A program made the position numbers and the translations under genes. The notes beneath the pieces are model-generated. The model was not told the DNA's origin, searched no databases, and saw nothing but the letters and a program-made list of their open reading frames with translations. DNA of 64,000 bases from NCBI GenBank assembly GCA_945861665.1, contig CAMAVS010000009.1:1-64000 (forward strand), in the 5' to 3' direction. How positions within the stretch are numbered: position 1 is the stretch's first letter; each line of letters opens with the position of its first letter. The stretch is from Chitinophaga pinensis. Lineage in GTDB: Bacteria; Bacteroidota; Bacteroidia; UBA4408. Of this stretch, positions 18,905 to 29,921 are shown one piece after another.

Positions 18905-19555
18905 TTACTCTCTTAGGTCAATTACTTCGTATTTTGGATAACTTTTAGTGTTGCATGTAAAAGTAGCATCCTGAATATCCAAATCAACGACTAATTTTTT
19001 TATAATATAAGTAACATCATTTCCATCTTTCCCTAAAACCTTTATGGAAACAAGTTGCTTCTTCACTTTATCAATTGTTAAAAATACGGTATGGTAATTT
19101 TTTTTGGTATCAATAGGGAACATTTTTATAATGTGTACCATTACACCATTTTTTTGCTTTTCTTCCTTTACATATAGGTATTTAAAACCTTTTTCGTAAA
19201 TGGTAAAAATAGTAGTAGGAGTAATATTTTCATCCTTCTGTACTGAAGTATTGTTTACTTGAATTTCACTTGCGTCCTTTAATATTGTCCATATTACCTT
19301 ACTATCACATATAATTATTTGATTGGCTACTTCTAATTTATACTTATGTCCCTTTACCAATAATTTACCACTATTGGTTTCGGTGATTTTTTTAGCTTTA
19401 TTTTCAAGTGTATAGGCAAATTCCGTATTAGTTGTTTTGTACGTTTTAGTTTTAGCGCTCATTTCGTCCAATATTTTTTTCGCCTTCACATCAACAACTT
19501 CTTGTGCGTATGAAATTGTACTTAATACAAAAATGGCAAAAAATATTTTTTTCAT
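18905..19555 (-). CDS. LolA-like outer-membrane lipoprotein carrier protein
   Basis: A 216-residue periplasmic protein. It has a signal peptide (MKKIFFAIFVLSTISYAQ) and one LolA/LolB-like half-barrel that shields the acyl chains of lipoproteins on their way to the outer membrane. Typical features are the ILDEMSAKTKTYKTTNTEF helix, GKLLVKGHKYKLEV, and the later ITPTTIFTIYEKGFKYLY strand pair. I moved the start to 19555, where the signal peptide begins; the upstream start at 19579 adds eight residues. It follows ftsK by 57 bases, a conserved order in Bacteroidota. Confidence 0.88.
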   Translation of the reverse strand: MKKIFFAIFVLSTISYAQEVVDVKAKKILDEMSAKTKTYKTTNTEFAYTLENKAKKITETNSGKLLVKGHKYKLEVANQIIICDSKVIWTILKDASEIQVNNTSVQKDENITPTTIFTIYEKGFKYLYVKEEKQKNGVMVHIIKMFPIDTKKNYHTVFLTIDKVKKQLVSIKVLGKDGNDVTYIIKKLVVDLDIQDATFTCNTKSYPKYEVIDLRE

Positions 19556-19612
19556 AACGATGTTTTTTATTGACTGCAAATATCAAAAATACTTTTATTG
19601 TACATGCATTAA

Positions 19613-22072
19613 TTATACCTTATTCAAAATCTGTTCCAAACTTGTAGGATCCTTTATTAATACTTCTCTTGCTTTACTTCCTTCAAAAGGACCAATTATT
19701 CCTGCCGCTTCTAATTGGTCTACAATGCGACCTGCCCTATTATATCCCAATTTTAATTTGCGCTGCAACATTGATGCCGATCCCTGTTGTGTCATTACTA
19801 CGATTTTAGCAGCTTCACCGAACAACTTATCTCTTTCTGATGGATCCTCTTCTCCTGCAGCGACTTCGTTGCTTTCGTCTAAATATTCCGGCAATAGGAA
19901 TGCATTGGGATAACCTCTTTGTCCACCAATAAATTCAGTAATTTTTTCTACTTCAGGCGTATCAACAAAAGCACATTGTATACGTATTAGTTCATTCCCT
20001 GTTGAAAGTAACATATCACCTCTTCCTATCAATTGATCGGCCCCTCCTGAATCTAGAATTGTGCGAGAATCTATTTTTGAAGTCACTCTAAAGGCTATAC
20101 GAGCCGGAAAATTTGCTTTTATAGTACCTGTAATAATGTTAACCGAAGGGCGCTGTGTGGCTATAATTAAATGTATACCGATGGCTCTTGCCAATTGAGC
20201 AAGACGAGCAATTGGAGTTTCCACCTCACGGCCTGCAGTCATAATTAAATCTGCAAATTCATCTACCACCAACACAATGTATGGTAAGAACTTATGTCCG
20301 TTATTCGGATTTAATTTTCGGGAAACAAATTTAGTGTTATACTCTTTAATGTTTCTAACGGCTGCCTCCTTTAATAATTCGTATCGTTGATCCATTTCAA
20401 TACACAATGAATTCAATGTGTGTACCACTTTTTTTGTATCCGTTATGATAGGTTCAGCTGAATCGGGCAATTTGGCTAAAAAATGCCTTTCAATAATATT
20501 AAAAAGAGTAAGCTCTACCTTTTTAGGATCTACCAACACAAATTTAACTTGCGAAGGATGCTTTTTATAAAGCAAAGAAACAAGTATGGCATTTAACCCT
20601 ACGGACTTCCCTTGTCCGGTTGCCCCTGCCATCAGTAAATGTGGCATTTTGGTAAGGTCGGTAATGTATATTTCATTCGACACCGTTTTTCCCAAAGCAA
20701 TAGGAAGATCCATTGTACAGTTTTGGAATTTTTCGGAGGCTATAATGGCCCTCATTGGCACCATTTCGGGAGTTTGATTCGGCACTTCAATACCAATAGT
20801 CCCTTTTCCGGGAATAGGTGCAATTATACGGATACCTAGTGCAGAAAGACTCAAAGCAATATCGTCTTCCAGATTTTTTATTTTGGAAATTCTGACACCA
20901 GCTGCAGGAATAATCTCGTATAACGTTACTGTTGGACCAATTGTAGCTTTTATTTTTTCTATCTCAATGCCATAATCCCCTAATGTTTTTAGGATTCTAT
21001 CTTTATTGGCATTTAATTCTTCGCTGTTTACACCTACCGATTTATTACCGTAATCTATTAACAAGTCCAAAGGAGGGTATTGGTATGAGGATAAATCGAG
21101 TGTAGAATCGTACTCACCAAAAGGAAGTTGTTCTTTTTCACTTTCAAAAACTTCTACTGTTGCTTCTTCTATTTTCTCTACTATGAATTCAACATTATCA
21201 ATAGTGTCGTTTTTTTTTATTTCTGGCTGCAACCCTATCTCATTCGTTTTTTCCTCTTTAATCTCAGTAGTTAATTCAATAAAATTGGTTACAAGCTCTA
21301 CATCTTTATAGGTGTTAATCGGTAAATTTTCAATTATTTTTTCTTCCTCTTTTGGCTTTTCAACTTCAGATACAGGTGATAAATCATCGAACTCAACTGC
21401 TGTGTCGGACTTTAGCTTAAAAGTAAAATTATACGCCACAATTAAATAGGCAATTATTAAAAATATAATAAAAAATAAAGTTCCTATTCCACCAAGAGCA
21501 ATACCTAACCAATTATTTAACTGGTAGCCAAATGTACCACCTAAAAAATGTAATCCAGGGCCAATAAAATATCCTAGTGCCAATGATACCCAAAGCAAAA
21601 AAAATAGCGAAGTGCTAAGTGTTTTTCTAAAGGGTAAAATATCTTGTCGAAAAAACAACTTGACACCAACTACTAAAAAAACAAGCACAAATAAATAAGA
21701 TGCAATACCAAAGCCATTGTGAATAAATTGATGTGATACTATGGCACCCAATTTTCCAAGCCAGTTTTCTACTCTAATATCAGTGTTGGAGAACAGTGAG
21801 AATAAACCCTCCTTTACCTTATCACTGTCGTTTTGCCAAGTAAAAAGAAAAGAAGTAAAGGCAACGGCAAAGTAAGCCGAAAGGAATATAAAAAAGACAC
21901 CTGAAATTCTTTGTGTTTTTTCATCGCTTACAAAATCTTTAACTTTTTGAAAGGTTCTTACAGAAGTAGGATTCTTTTTTTTAGGCTTTTTAATTTCAAT
22001 CCTCTCCTCCGTATTTTCTTCAAGCTCGTCTTTAAAAGAATTTTTTAGCGTACTGCCCTTTTTATCGATCAT
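19613..22072 (-). CDS. ftsK: DNA translocase FtsK
   Basis: FtsK couples cell division to chromosome segregation by pumping DNA at the septum. The 819-residue protein has four or five N-terminal membrane helices (about 55-215), an acidic linker rich in E, K and I (about 220-330), and the RecA-like motor. Walker A is GATGQGKS. Walker B is the IVLVVDEFADL strand, followed by ARAIGIHLIIATQRPSV. The C-terminal gamma winged helix (KLKLGYNRAGRIVDQLEAAG) reads oriented KOPS-type sites. The linker is short, as usual in Bacteroidota. Confidence 0.97.
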   Translation of the reverse strand: MIDKKGSTLKNSFKDELEENTEERIEIKKPKKKNPTSVRTFQKVKDFVSDEKTQRISGVFFIFLSAYFAVAFTSFLFTWQNDSDKVKEGLFSLFSNTDIRVENWLGKLGAIVSHQFIHNGFGIASYLFVLVFLVVGVKLFFRQDILPFRKTLSTSLFFLLWVSLALGYFIGPGLHFLGGTFGYQLNNWLGIALGGIGTLFFIIFLIIAYLIVAYNFTFKLKSDTAVEFDDLSPVSEVEKPKEEEKIIENLPINTYKDVELVTNFIELTTEIKEEKTNEIGLQPEIKKNDTIDNVEFIVEKIEEATVEVFESEKEQLPFGEYDSTLDLSSYQYPPLDLLIDYGNKSVGVNSEELNANKDRILKTLGDYGIEIEKIKATIGPTVTLYEIIPAAGVRISKIKNLEDDIALSLSALGIRIIAPIPGKGTIGIEVPNQTPEMVPMRAIIASEKFQNCTMDLPIALGKTVSNEIYITDLTKMPHLLMAGATGQGKSVGLNAILVSLLYKKHPSQVKFVLVDPKKVELTLFNIIERHFLAKLPDSAEPIITDTKKVVHTLNSLCIEMDQRYELLKEAAVRNIKEYNTKFVSRKLNPNNGHKFLPYIVLVVDEFADLIMTAGREVETPIARLAQLARAIGIHLIIATQRPSVNIITGTIKANFPARIAFRVTSKIDSRTILDSGGADQLIGRGDMLLSTGNELIRIQCAFVDTPEVEKITEFIGGQRGYPNAFLLPEYLDESNEVAAGEEDPSERDKLFGEAAKIVVMTQQGSASMLQRKLKLGYNRAGRIVDQLEAAGIIGPFEGSKAREVLIKDPTSLEQILNKV

Positions 22073-22241
22073 TATAAATAAGTCTACAAATGGTGTTAAT
22101 TACAAAATTATATTGTTTAACGCCCTACTAATAGTATAAACGAAAATAGTTGTTAAGAATAAATTGTTTAGAACTCGAATTGCTTAAACGCACAATTGAT
22201 TACACTTTCATTACTTAAACAGAGAAAGAAACGACTACAAA

Positions 22242-22916
22242 TTATTTGCTGGCACCACCACTCATTGCCTTCATTATTTGCTCCTGATTCATTTCGGTAT
22301 AACCAGCAGAAATAGTGAATTTCGAATCATCTACGCCCTCCTTTGAAACACTTTTTACTAACATTCTCATCTTTATCCCTTGCATTGCAATTTCATACTC
22401 CATTAAAAAGCCATCAATTCCTTTATACTGAGGACTACTCCAATTGTTTGGGCCATTTGTTATTTCATTAGTATAATAAACATATATCTTTAGTTTTTCA
22501 TTATTCACTTCCGTTTCAATTTCTGCCTTTTTGCACTTATACCCTGCTATTAATTTTGTTTCATCTAATTGAGTAACCCTAGGTTCACTTGTGCTCTTTT
22601 TTTGAATTCCCTCTACATCCTCAGCATTCGCTTTAAAGGCTATTTTTTGTCCCATCAAATCCATTAAAGTAGTAGCTGTTTTCGTTTTGTTATCAACGAT
22701 AGATACAGATGTACCCATTCCACCTATTGAAATTTCACTGCGCACTTTTTCGCTTTTAATATAAATTACAGTTTCCTTGGGCATCATTGCTATTGTATTT
22801 GCATCAAATTCAGTACCCGAGTATATCATTTCAAATACTACTTTTCCTTGGAACGAATTTTGAGCAAAAATGCTCGTGCTAGCTGCAAAAGCAAGCAATG
22901 AGAAGATTTTTTTCAT
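22242..22916 (-). CDS. DUF4412-type secreted protein
   Basis: A 224-residue protein with a signal peptide (MKKIFSLLAFAASTSIFAQ). It is followed by one beta-rich domain resembling DUF4412: FQGKVVFEMIYSG, a central IAGYKCKKAEIE strand and the YYTNEI...FLMEYEI stretch. The function is unknown; the fold class is often LolA-like. It is a clear paralogue of the next gene (same order of IANYKCKRA/IAGYKCKKA and LMEY motifs) and is transcribed after it, 18 bases apart. Confidence 0.8.
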   Translation of the reverse strand: MKKIFSLLAFAASTSIFAQNSFQGKVVFEMIYSGTEFDANTIAMMPKETVIYIKSEKVRSEISIGGMGTSVSIVDNKTKTATTLMDLMGQKIAFKANAEDVEGIQKKSTSEPRVTQLDETKLIAGYKCKKAEIETEVNNEKLKIYVYYTNEITNGPNNWSSPQYKGIDGFLMEYEIAMQGIKMRMLVKSVSKEGVDDSKFTISAGYTEMNQEQIMKAMSGGASK

Positions 22917-22934
22917 TTTATAAAATTTTAAATT

Positions 22935-23618
22935 TTAATTGAAATTCTCGAACATCTCATCCATTTCTTTTCTGGATATTTTTTTAAAATCATCTCCCAG
23001 CTCAAATATCTCGTCATCTACCTTCACCTCACTTACCGACTTAGCGGTGAAATGCATTTCGATATTATAACGTTTTAAATTATACTCCATCAGTACTCCA
23101 TCCAATACTCTAAAAGGATTGCACCAATTAGAAGATTTAATCCCAATATCACTTGTGTAATATACTTCAAACGGAGTCAATGTTGTATCCTCGAATTTCA
23201 CCATTGCCCTTTTGCATTTATAATTGGCTATCATTTTCTCACCTGCTACTTTTTCAATAATCATCTTTGGTTCTTCATCCAATATTTTTTTTATTTCGCT
23301 AGTATCAGAAAAGTATGCAAACTTTTTACCCATCAGTTTTAGCGTTTGTAAAAGTGTTTTTTTTTCGGAATCGGCAATAAAAGAAATAACAAATATGCCC
23401 ATACCTGCTGAAATTTCACCGTAGGTTTTATCATCCTTAAATTTAAAGCTCATACTTGTTGGCCCCATTCCGTCCATCGGACTTTTAACAGGATAGGTAA
23501 TAGCATACTCAATAACACCTTCCGATATTTTGCTTGTTGAAAAATTACTACAGCCATTACAGATAAAAACAGAACCAATAACGAGAATTGCAAAAGTACG
23601 CTGTAAAAAAAACTTCAT
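22935..23618 (-). CDS. DUF4412-type lipoprotein, paralogue of neighbour
   Basis: A 227-residue lipoprotein with a signal peptide ending in an ICNGC lipobox (Cys23). The rest matches the neighbouring gene in layout: GVIEYAITYP strand, MIANYKCKRAMVKF, VYYTSDIG, then GVLMEYNLKRYN. The tandem pair probably arose by duplication; one is lipid-anchored and the other free in the periplasm. The role is unknown. Confidence 0.8.
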   Translation of the reverse strand: MKFFLQRTFAILVIGSVFICNGCSNFSTSKISEGVIEYAITYPVKSPMDGMGPTSMSFKFKDDKTYGEISAGMGIFVISFIADSEKKTLLQTLKLMGKKFAYFSDTSEIKKILDEEPKMIIEKVAGEKMIANYKCKRAMVKFEDTTLTPFEVYYTSDIGIKSSNWCNPFRVLDGVLMEYNLKRYNIEMHFTAKSVSEVKVDDEIFELGDDFKKISRKEMDEMFENFN

Positions 23619-23697
23619 TTAATGTAATTGTGTTTTAAAATGTAGGGATACAAATATATCATTTTAAAAGACAAACACCATTTTTTGATTGATAAAG

Positions 23698-25092
23698 CTA
23701 ATAGCCGAGTATTTTCATCATCGATTTATAACTTTGCTCTTTAGCAAAGAGCTTAGTACTTATCTCTCCATTCTCATCCCTGTCTATAATTACGTGCTTG
23801 GGGGCCGGAATTAAACAATGCTGAATACCACCATAACCGCCAATGGATTCTTGATAAGCACCTGTATGGAAAAAACCAATATATTGAGGCTTACCCTTTT
23901 CAATTTTAGGTAAAAAAACCTGATTTTTATGCGATTCAGCGTTATAATAATCATCGCTGTCACATGTAAGTCCACCCAAATTTACGCGTTCGTACTCTTT
24001 GTCCCATTGGTTTATTGCCAACAAAATAAAGCGCTGCTTTATTCCCCAAGTATCGGGCAAAGTGGTAATAAATGAACTGTCAATCATATTCCATACTTCA
24101 TTATCATTTTGTTGCTTTTGCTCGAGTGCCGAAAACAAAACGGCCCCGCTCTCCCCTACAGTAAAACTACCAAATTCAGTGAAAATATTTGGCTCTTTTA
24201 CTTTATTCTGTTTGCATATTTTTTTAATATGTACAATAATTTGTTCGGCCATATATTCGTAATCATATTCGAAACTCAAAGATGTTTTTATAGGAAAACC
24301 TCCTCCAATATCAATTGAATCCAATTCTGGACATACTTTTTTAAGTTCACAGTAAACATCTACACTTTTTGTTAATTCACTCCAATAATAAGCCGTATCC
24401 TTAATTCCTGTGTTTATAAAAAAATGAAGCATTTTTAATTCAAATTTTTTATTGCCCTTTATCCTTTCGTGGTAAAAACTCAGAATGTCCTTATAGCGCA
24501 CACCCAATCGTGAGGTGTAAAACTCAAATTTAGGTTCTTCCTCAGCAGCTACACGAATACCTATTTTACATTTAGGGATTTTTAACATTTTTTCAAAGTG
24601 CTTCAGCTCATTTTTATTATCCAAAATAGGTATAACATTGTGAAAACCATCATTAATTAATTCCGAAATATACTGAGCGTAAATGGCACGTTTGTAGCCA
24701 TTACAGATAATATATGTATCTTTGTTTACCTTTCCACTTTGGTACAAACTTTTTATAATCGGTATATCGAATGCCGAAGAAGTTTCTAAGTGGATATCGT
24801 TCTTTAAAGCTTCGTCTAATATAAATGAAAAGTGCGAACTCTTTGTGCAATAACAGTATGTGTATTTCCCTTTATAATCAGCCTTTGCCATTGCTACATT
24901 GAACATGCGTTTCGCTTTTTGTATTTGAGCACTTATTTTAGGAAGATACGAAATCTTCAATGGAGTTCCATATTGCTTAATAATTTCCATTAAAGGAATA
25001 TCATAAAAATAGAGTTCATTATCCTCGACCTTAAACCCTTCCTGCGGAAATTCGAATGTTTGATGAATAAGATCGGAATACTTGTTCTCCAT
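23698..25092 (-). CDS. Arginine decarboxylase, fold III PLP enzyme
   Basis: A 464-residue PLP enzyme of the alanine-racemase-fold decarboxylases, close to Bacteroidota arginine decarboxylases that make agmatine for polyamine synthesis. The PLP lysine is probably in YCYCTKSSHF. The phosphate loop is SIDIGGGFP, and the barrel-sheet domain has the GGLTCDSDDYY motif that supplies the catalytic Cys/Asp pair, and the FFHTGAYQESIGG tyrosine region. It lacks the long insertion of E. coli SpeA. A divergent ureohydrolase gene starts 94 bases away, suggesting joint control of arginine use. Confidence 0.88.
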   Translation of the reverse strand: MENKYSDLIHQTFEFPQEGFKVEDNELYFYDIPLMEIIKQYGTPLKISYLPKISAQIQKAKRMFNVAMAKADYKGKYTYCYCTKSSHFSFILDEALKNDIHLETSSAFDIPIIKSLYQSGKVNKDTYIICNGYKRAIYAQYISELINDGFHNVIPILDNKNELKHFEKMLKIPKCKIGIRVAAEEEPKFEFYTSRLGVRYKDILSFYHERIKGNKKFELKMLHFFINTGIKDTAYYWSELTKSVDVYCELKKVCPELDSIDIGGGFPIKTSLSFEYDYEYMAEQIIVHIKKICKQNKVKEPNIFTEFGSFTVGESGAVLFSALEQKQQNDNEVWNMIDSSFITTLPDTWGIKQRFILLAINQWDKEYERVNLGGLTCDSDDYYNAESHKNQVFLPKIEKGKPQYIGFFHTGAYQESIGGYGGIQHCLIPAPKHVIIDRDENGEISTKLFAKEQSYKSMMKILGY

Positions 25093-25148
25093 TTCTTTAA
25101 TGCAAGTTAGTTAGTTTAATAATAATGGGTAAATGTAAGTAAGTTAAA

Positions 25149-25173
25149 TAAGAACTATACTGAATAGTTCTTA
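25149..25173. promoter_or_regulatory. Perfect palindrome between divergent arginine genes
   Basis: TAAGAACTAT and ATAGTTCTTA (10 bp each) are exact inverted repeats around a 5-base ACTGA centre. The site lies 14 bases before the ureohydrolase ATG and 57 bases from the decarboxylase start. There is no T run, so an operator for a dimeric regulator is more likely than a terminator. Confidence 0.5.
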
Positions 25174-25186
25174 AAAATAAATAACA

Positions 25187-26131
25187 ATGAAAAAATTAAA
25201 ATTTATTGAAGTAAAATCGGAAATCGGTGCCGGCACAAGAGGAGCCAGTTTGGGTATAGATGCCATAAAAATTGCTGCCTTGGACTATGGAAGTAGTCTT
25301 TTTAAAAAGGTAGAATCGGTAGAAATACCCACACAAAATCACTTATTGTTTGAAAATCCCGGCAGCCCTTATGCTAAAAGAATTAAAGGATTAATAACCT
25401 TGTGTGAGAAAATTGCCGCGGAAGTATCCAGCACCATTAAGAAAAATGGATTCCCTATTGTGTTAGCTGGCGACCACAGCAGTGCCGGTGGAACCATTGC
25501 AGGATTACGTATGGCATACCCAAAACAAAAACTGGGCGTTATATGGATTGATGCTCACGCTGACCTTCATTCGCCTTATACTTCGCCCTCAGGCAATATG
25601 CACGGTATGCCAGTAGCGGCTTCATTAGGTGAAGATAATGCTGCTAATAAAATGAACAAACCCGATAAGGAAACCTTGGATTTGTGGAACAAGTTAAAAA
25701 GAATTGGAAATATTTACCCTAAAATAAACTACAGAGACCTAGTTTACATTGGTGTACGTGATGTAGAACCCGAAGAAACCTATTTACTTAAAAAAAACAA
25801 AGTAAAAACATTTACAACCAATGAGGTAAAAAGAAACGGTGTAGAAAAGATAGCTCGCGAAACACTATCGCACCTAACACACTGCAATCTTATATACATT
25901 TCCTTTGATGTAGACAGTATGGATTCATCTATTTCGAAGGGAACAGGAACTCCGGTAAGGAATGGTATTACCGAAAAAGAAGCAGGAAGTTTGCTCGTGA
26001 GGCTAATACAACATGAAAAAGTATGCTGTTTTGAAATTTGTGAGGTGAATCCTACACTTGATAAAGAAAACCTAATGGCCGAGAATACATTTGAAATTTT
26101 ACAGAAAGTTGTAAGTCAACTAATTAACTAA
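25187..26131 (+). CDS. Arginase-type ureohydrolase
   Basis: A 314-residue binuclear manganese hydrolase. Metal ligands are in AGDHSSAGG, DAHADLH and SFDVDSMD. The loop after the DAHAD motif reads TSPSGNMHGMP, the SPSGN..HG form characteristic of arginases (agmatinases have a YSHGTPF-type loop). Arginase splits arginine to ornithine and urea. Its partner across the divergent promoter is arginine decarboxylase, so agmatine cannot be excluded as a substrate. A palindrome just upstream may control it. Confidence 0.9.
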   Translation: MKKLKFIEVKSEIGAGTRGASLGIDAIKIAALDYGSSLFKKVESVEIPTQNHLLFENPGSPYAKRIKGLITLCEKIAAEVSSTIKKNGFPIVLAGDHSSAGGTIAGLRMAYPKQKLGVIWIDAHADLHSPYTSPSGNMHGMPVAASLGEDNAANKMNKPDKETLDLWNKLKRIGNIYPKINYRDLVYIGVRDVEPEETYLLKKNKVKTFTTNEVKRNGVEKIARETLSHLTHCNLIYISFDVDSMDSSISKGTGTPVRNGITEKEAGSLLVRLIQHEKVCCFEICEVNPTLDKENLMAENTFEILQKVVSQLIN

Positions 26132-26261
26132 TAATGTAAAATGGATAATTAATATTTATATATAAAATGGGTGTCTAATACAGGTTAATACCATAGCAAT
26201 GCTGACCTTTATGGTGTAGTTAGTCCATTAATTAAGAATTATTATAAGCGAATAACATTGT

Positions 26262-28025
26262 ATGAATAAGAATATTGAAGATATTTTAGAAGAGAAAGTT
26301 AAAGAAGCACTGAAAAGCTTATATGGATTAAGTGTTGAGAAAGTAGCTTTTGAAAAAACAAAAAAGGAATTTGAAGGCGATTACACCCTTGTAGTATTCC
26401 CTTATGTGAAAGATTCGCAAAAGAAACCAGAGGATACAGCAAATGAAATTGGCACATCCTTAAGCATCACTCCTGAAGTAAAAGGATTTAATGTTGTAAA
26501 AGGATTTCTAAATCTAGTAATATCCGATTCGTATTGGCTCGAATACTTTATATCCAATCCTAAAACAATTATAAAAAAATCTACCAAAACCATTATGGTG
26601 GAGTACTCATCACCCAATACCAATAAACCTCTTCATTTAGGTCACGTTCGAAATAACTTGTTAGGTTACTCAGTAGCTGAGATATTAAAAGCAGATGGGA
26701 ATACTGTTATAAAAGCCAATTTAGTAAATGATCGGGGTATACATATTTGCAAAAGCATGTTGGCTTGGAAAAAACTTGGAAATGGTGACACACCTGCATC
26801 ATTGGGAATAAAAGGTGATCATTTGGTTGGAAAATATTACGTAGCATTTGACAAAAACTATAAAAATGAAATTGAACAACTTATTTTAACAGGTAGCACA
26901 AAAGAAGAAGCAGAAAAAAATGCTCCTTCTATGAAAGAAATACAAGCAATGTTGTTGAAATGGGAAGCAGGTGACGAAGAAACTCGTCAACTGTGGAAAA
27001 TGATGAACGGGTGGGTATACGAAGGGTTTGCCGAAACCTATAAAAAAATGAATGTAGATTTTGATAAAACCTATTATGAATCGAATACTTATTTGCTAGG
27101 CAAAGATGTTATTAATGAAGGATTAGAAAAAAAAGTATTTCAATCAAGGCTTGACAATTCGGCTTTTATTGATTTAACAAAAGATGGCTTAGATGAAAAA
27201 ACTTTGTTGCGTGCGGATGGAACATCCGTATATATGACACAAGACCTTGGAACAGCCATTGAGCGTTTCAAGGAATACCCCAACTTGGATAATTTAATTT
27301 ATATTGTTGGTAACGAACAAGATTATCATTTCAAAGTTCTCTTTCTTACACTAAAAAAATTGGGATACAAATGGGCCGATGGACTTTTTCACCTATCATA
27401 CGGAATGGTAGAATTGCCAGATGGTAAAATGAAATCGCGTGAAGGAACTGTGGTAGATGCCGATGAATTAATTGATGAGATGATAAATACCGCACGAGAA
27501 ACCACAAAAGAATTGGGGAAAATTGATGGATTTAGTGATGCGGAAGCTGAAAAACTATACTATACAATCGGTATGGGTGCACTTAAGTATTTTATGCTGA
27601 AGGTTGACCCAAAAAAGAAAATGCTATTTAATCCAAAAGAGTCCATTGATTTTAATGGTAATACCGGTCCGTTTATACAATATACGTACGCAAGAATACA
27701 ATCCATAAAAAGAAAAGCGGGAGAAAATAAAGGAAAGATTGACCAAGGTGTTACTCCAAATGAAAAGGAAAAAAACTTAATACGTTACCTTCACGATTAT
27801 ACTAAAGCCGTAGCTGAAGCTGCAAGTAATTATAGTCCGGCTGTTATTGCCAACTACGTATACGAATTGGTAAAAGAGTACAACCAATTTTACCACGACT
27901 GCCCAATTTTAAAGGAAGAAGATGAAATGAAAAGAACATTCCGATTGCAACTTTCATCGCAAGTGGGTGAAACCATTAAACGAATTATGAAATTGCTGGG
28001 AATAGAAGTTCCTGATAAAATGTAA
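26262..28025 (+). CDS. argS: Arginyl-tRNA synthetase
   Basis: Class I synthetase that charges tRNA-Arg. The 587-residue protein has the N-terminal tRNA D-loop domain, then [17 protein letters not shown] with the HIGH motif (HLGH) and a MKSREGTVV segment in place of the canonical KMSKS lysine, as in many ArgRS. The DALR anticodon-binding domain ends with the PDKM-type terminus ([10 protein letters not shown]). pyrD follows 5 bases later. Confidence 0.98.
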   Translation: MNKNIEDILEEKVKEALKSLYGLSVEKVAFEKTKKEFEGDYTLVVFPYVKDSQKKPEDTANEIGTSLSITPEVKGFNVVKGFLNLVISDSYWLEYFISNPKTIIKKSTKTIMVEYSSPNTNKPLHLGHVRNNLLGYSVAEILKADGNTVIKANLVNDRGIHICKSMLAWKKLGNGDTPASLGIKGDHLVGKYYVAFDKNYKNEIEQLILTGSTKEEAEKNAPSMKEIQAMLLKWEAGDEETRQLWKMMNGWVYEGFAETYKKMNVDFDKTYYESNTYLLGKDVINEGLEKKVFQSRLDNSAFIDLTKDGLDEKTLLRADGTSVYMTQDLGTAIERFKEYPNLDNLIYIVGNEQDYHFKVLFLTLKKLGYKWADGLFHLSYGMVELPDGKMKSREGTVVDADELIDEMINTARETTKELGKIDGFSDAEAEKLYYTIGMGALKYFMLKVDPKKKMLFNPKESIDFNGNTGPFIQYTYARIQSIKRKAGENKGKIDQGVTPNEKEKNLIRYLHDYTKAVAEAASNYSPAVIANYVYELVKEYNQFYHDCPILKEEDEMKRTFRLQLSSQVGETIKRIMKLLGIEVPDKM

Positions 28026-28030
28026 GTGAT

Positions 28031-29086
28031 ATGTACAAGCTCATTATAAAACCCATTTTCTTTCTTTTTAAACCGGAGCGGATACACCACATTGTTTTTA
28101 GTTTGCTAAAAACACTATTCTCCATTCCTGGTATAAAAGGATTGGTGAAGAGTTTTTCGGCAGTAAATAACCAAAAATTAGAACGCACCTTGTTTGGCAT
28201 TACCTTCCCAAATCCGGTAGGATTAGCAGCAGGTTTCGACAAGGATGCAAAATTATATGAAGAATTATCCTGCTTGGGGTTTGGTTTTATTGAAATAGGT
28301 ACACTTACACCTAATGCTCAGCCGGGAAATGAACGGCAACGAATGTTTCGTTTACCTAAAGACGAAGCACTCATTAACCGAATGGGTTTTAATAATGCCG
28401 GTGTGGATGCTGCCGTTGAAAGACTAAAAGGAAGAAATCCGAACATTATTGTAGGGGGCAATATTGGAAAAAACAAGGTTACTCCAAACGAAGATGCGAT
28501 TCAAGATTATGAAATATGTTTCGAAAAGTTGTTCGACTGTGTTGATTATTTTGTGGTTAACGTAAGTTCACCAAACACACCAAATTTGCGTGCCTTACAA
28601 GAAAAAGAACCCTTGAAAAAATTATTGTTGCGTGTTCAGGAATTAAATTTGCAGCATAAAAAAAGGAAACCGATACTCTTAAAAATTGCACCCGATTTAA
28701 CGGATCATCAATTGAACGACATAATTGAAATTGTAAAAGAAACCTGCATTGATGGAATAATTGCGACAAATACAACAATCTCAAGAGAACATCTTCAAAC
28801 TACAAAAACAAAACTTGAAGCAATGGGTGCTGGTGGATTGAGCGGAAAACCCCTTACAAAAAGAGCATTGGAAGTAGTAAAATATTTGTCGAAAAAATCA
28901 AATAAAGCATTCCCGATAATTGGTGTGGGCGGAATACACAGTGCCGAAGATGCACTAGATATGTTACAAGCAGGAGCATCGTTAGTACAACTTTATACAG
29001 GATTTATATATGAAGGAGCAGGCTTGATAAAAAAAATAAACAAAGCAATAATCAACAACAATGAAACTGATAGAATGTCCTCGTGA
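28031..29086 (+). CDS. pyrD: Dihydroorotate dehydrogenase (quinone), class 2
   Basis: Membrane-linked FMN enzyme that oxidises dihydroorotate to orotate in pyrimidine synthesis and passes electrons to quinone. The 351-residue protein has the N-terminal amphipathic hydrophobic segment of class 2 ([20 protein letters not shown]). It also has [20 protein letters not shown], the catalytic-base segment [14 protein letters not shown] (Ser), NTTISRE and the FMN phosphate loop [13 protein letters not shown]. Its end overlaps the next gene by 26 bases. Confidence 0.97.
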   Translation: MYKLIIKPIFFLFKPERIHHIVFSLLKTLFSIPGIKGLVKSFSAVNNQKLERTLFGITFPNPVGLAAGFDKDAKLYEELSCLGFGFIEIGTLTPNAQPGNERQRMFRLPKDEALINRMGFNNAGVDAAVERLKGRNPNIIVGGNIGKNKVTPNEDAIQDYEICFEKLFDCVDYFVVNVSSPNTPNLRALQEKEPLKKLLLRVQELNLQHKKRKPILLKIAPDLTDHQLNDIIEIVKETCIDGIIATNTTISREHLQTTKTKLEAMGAGGLSGKPLTKRALEVVKYLSKKSNKAFPIIGVGGIHSAEDALDMLQAGASLVQLYTGFIYEGAGLIKKINKAIINNNETDRMSS

Positions 29087-29915
29087 TGCAATGCAAGGCA
29101 TTGAAACATTTATACCCACCGAAGAAAAAATAAAGTACATCAATTCTATTTTGGAATGCGGTTTTGACACGATTGATTTTGGTAGTTTTGTTTCGCAAAA
29201 AAATATACCACAATTAAGGGATACAGCAGAAGTGTTGAGTAAATTAAATCTCTCTGCATCGTCTTCAAAATTATTAGCCATTGTTGCCAATCAACGAGGA
29301 GCTGAAGATGCTTGCAATTTTGAAGAGATACAGTATTTGGGTTTTCCTTTCTCTATTTCAGAAACATTTCAGCAACGCAATACCAATTCAAGCATACAAG
29401 AATCTTTACTGCGCGTAGAAGAAATACAAAAGCTGTGTGTAAAACATAAGAAGCAATTGGTGGTGTATATATCAATGGCATTCGGGAATCCTTATGGCGA
29501 TGATTGGGGAAGCGAAATTGCCATACAATGGAGCAATAAAATAAATCAATTAGGAGTAAACATCATTGCCCTAGCAGACACAACAGGTGTTTCTTCCCCA
29601 AAGAGCATACATTATCTTTTTAGCAATTTGATACCAGAATTAAAAAAAGTAGAGTTTGGAGCACACCTCCACTCTACCAAAGAAACCGCCACTGAAAAAA
29701 TAAATGCCGCCATTGAAAGTGGCTGCAAAAGATTCGATTCGGCCATACAAGGTTTTGGAGGTTGCCCAATGGCAACAGATAATTTAACGGGAAACATTGC
29801 TACCGAACAATTACTGGAAACGTTGTCGTTTAAAAATATCAATACGCATTTGAATAAAACAAATTTCGATGCAGCCTATACCAATGCTACAAGCTTGTTT
29901 AACAAATATCATTAA
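29061..29915 (+). CDS. Hydroxymethylglutaryl-CoA lyase
   Basis: A 284-residue TIM-barrel enzyme of the HMGL-like family, which cleaves HMG-CoA to acetoacetate and acetyl-CoA at the end of leucine breakdown. It begins with [20 protein letters not shown], an RDGxQ-like motif with Arg/Asp. It has GAHLHST with the metal-binding His pair and ends with the lyase-specific loop FGGCPMA containing the catalytic Cys. It starts inside the last codons of pyrD, which suggests translational coupling. Confidence 0.92.
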   Translation: MKLIECPRDAMQGIETFIPTEEKIKYINSILECGFDTIDFGSFVSQKNIPQLRDTAEVLSKLNLSASSSKLLAIVANQRGAEDACNFEEIQYLGFPFSISETFQQRNTNSSIQESLLRVEEIQKLCVKHKKQLVVYISMAFGNPYGDDWGSEIAIQWSNKINQLGVNIIALADTTGVSSPKSIHYLFSNLIPELKKVEFGAHLHSTKETATEKINAAIESGCKRFDSAIQGFGGCPMATDNLTGNIATEQLLETLSFKNINTHLNKTNFDAAYTNATSLFNKYH

Positions 29916-29921
29916 GCTATT

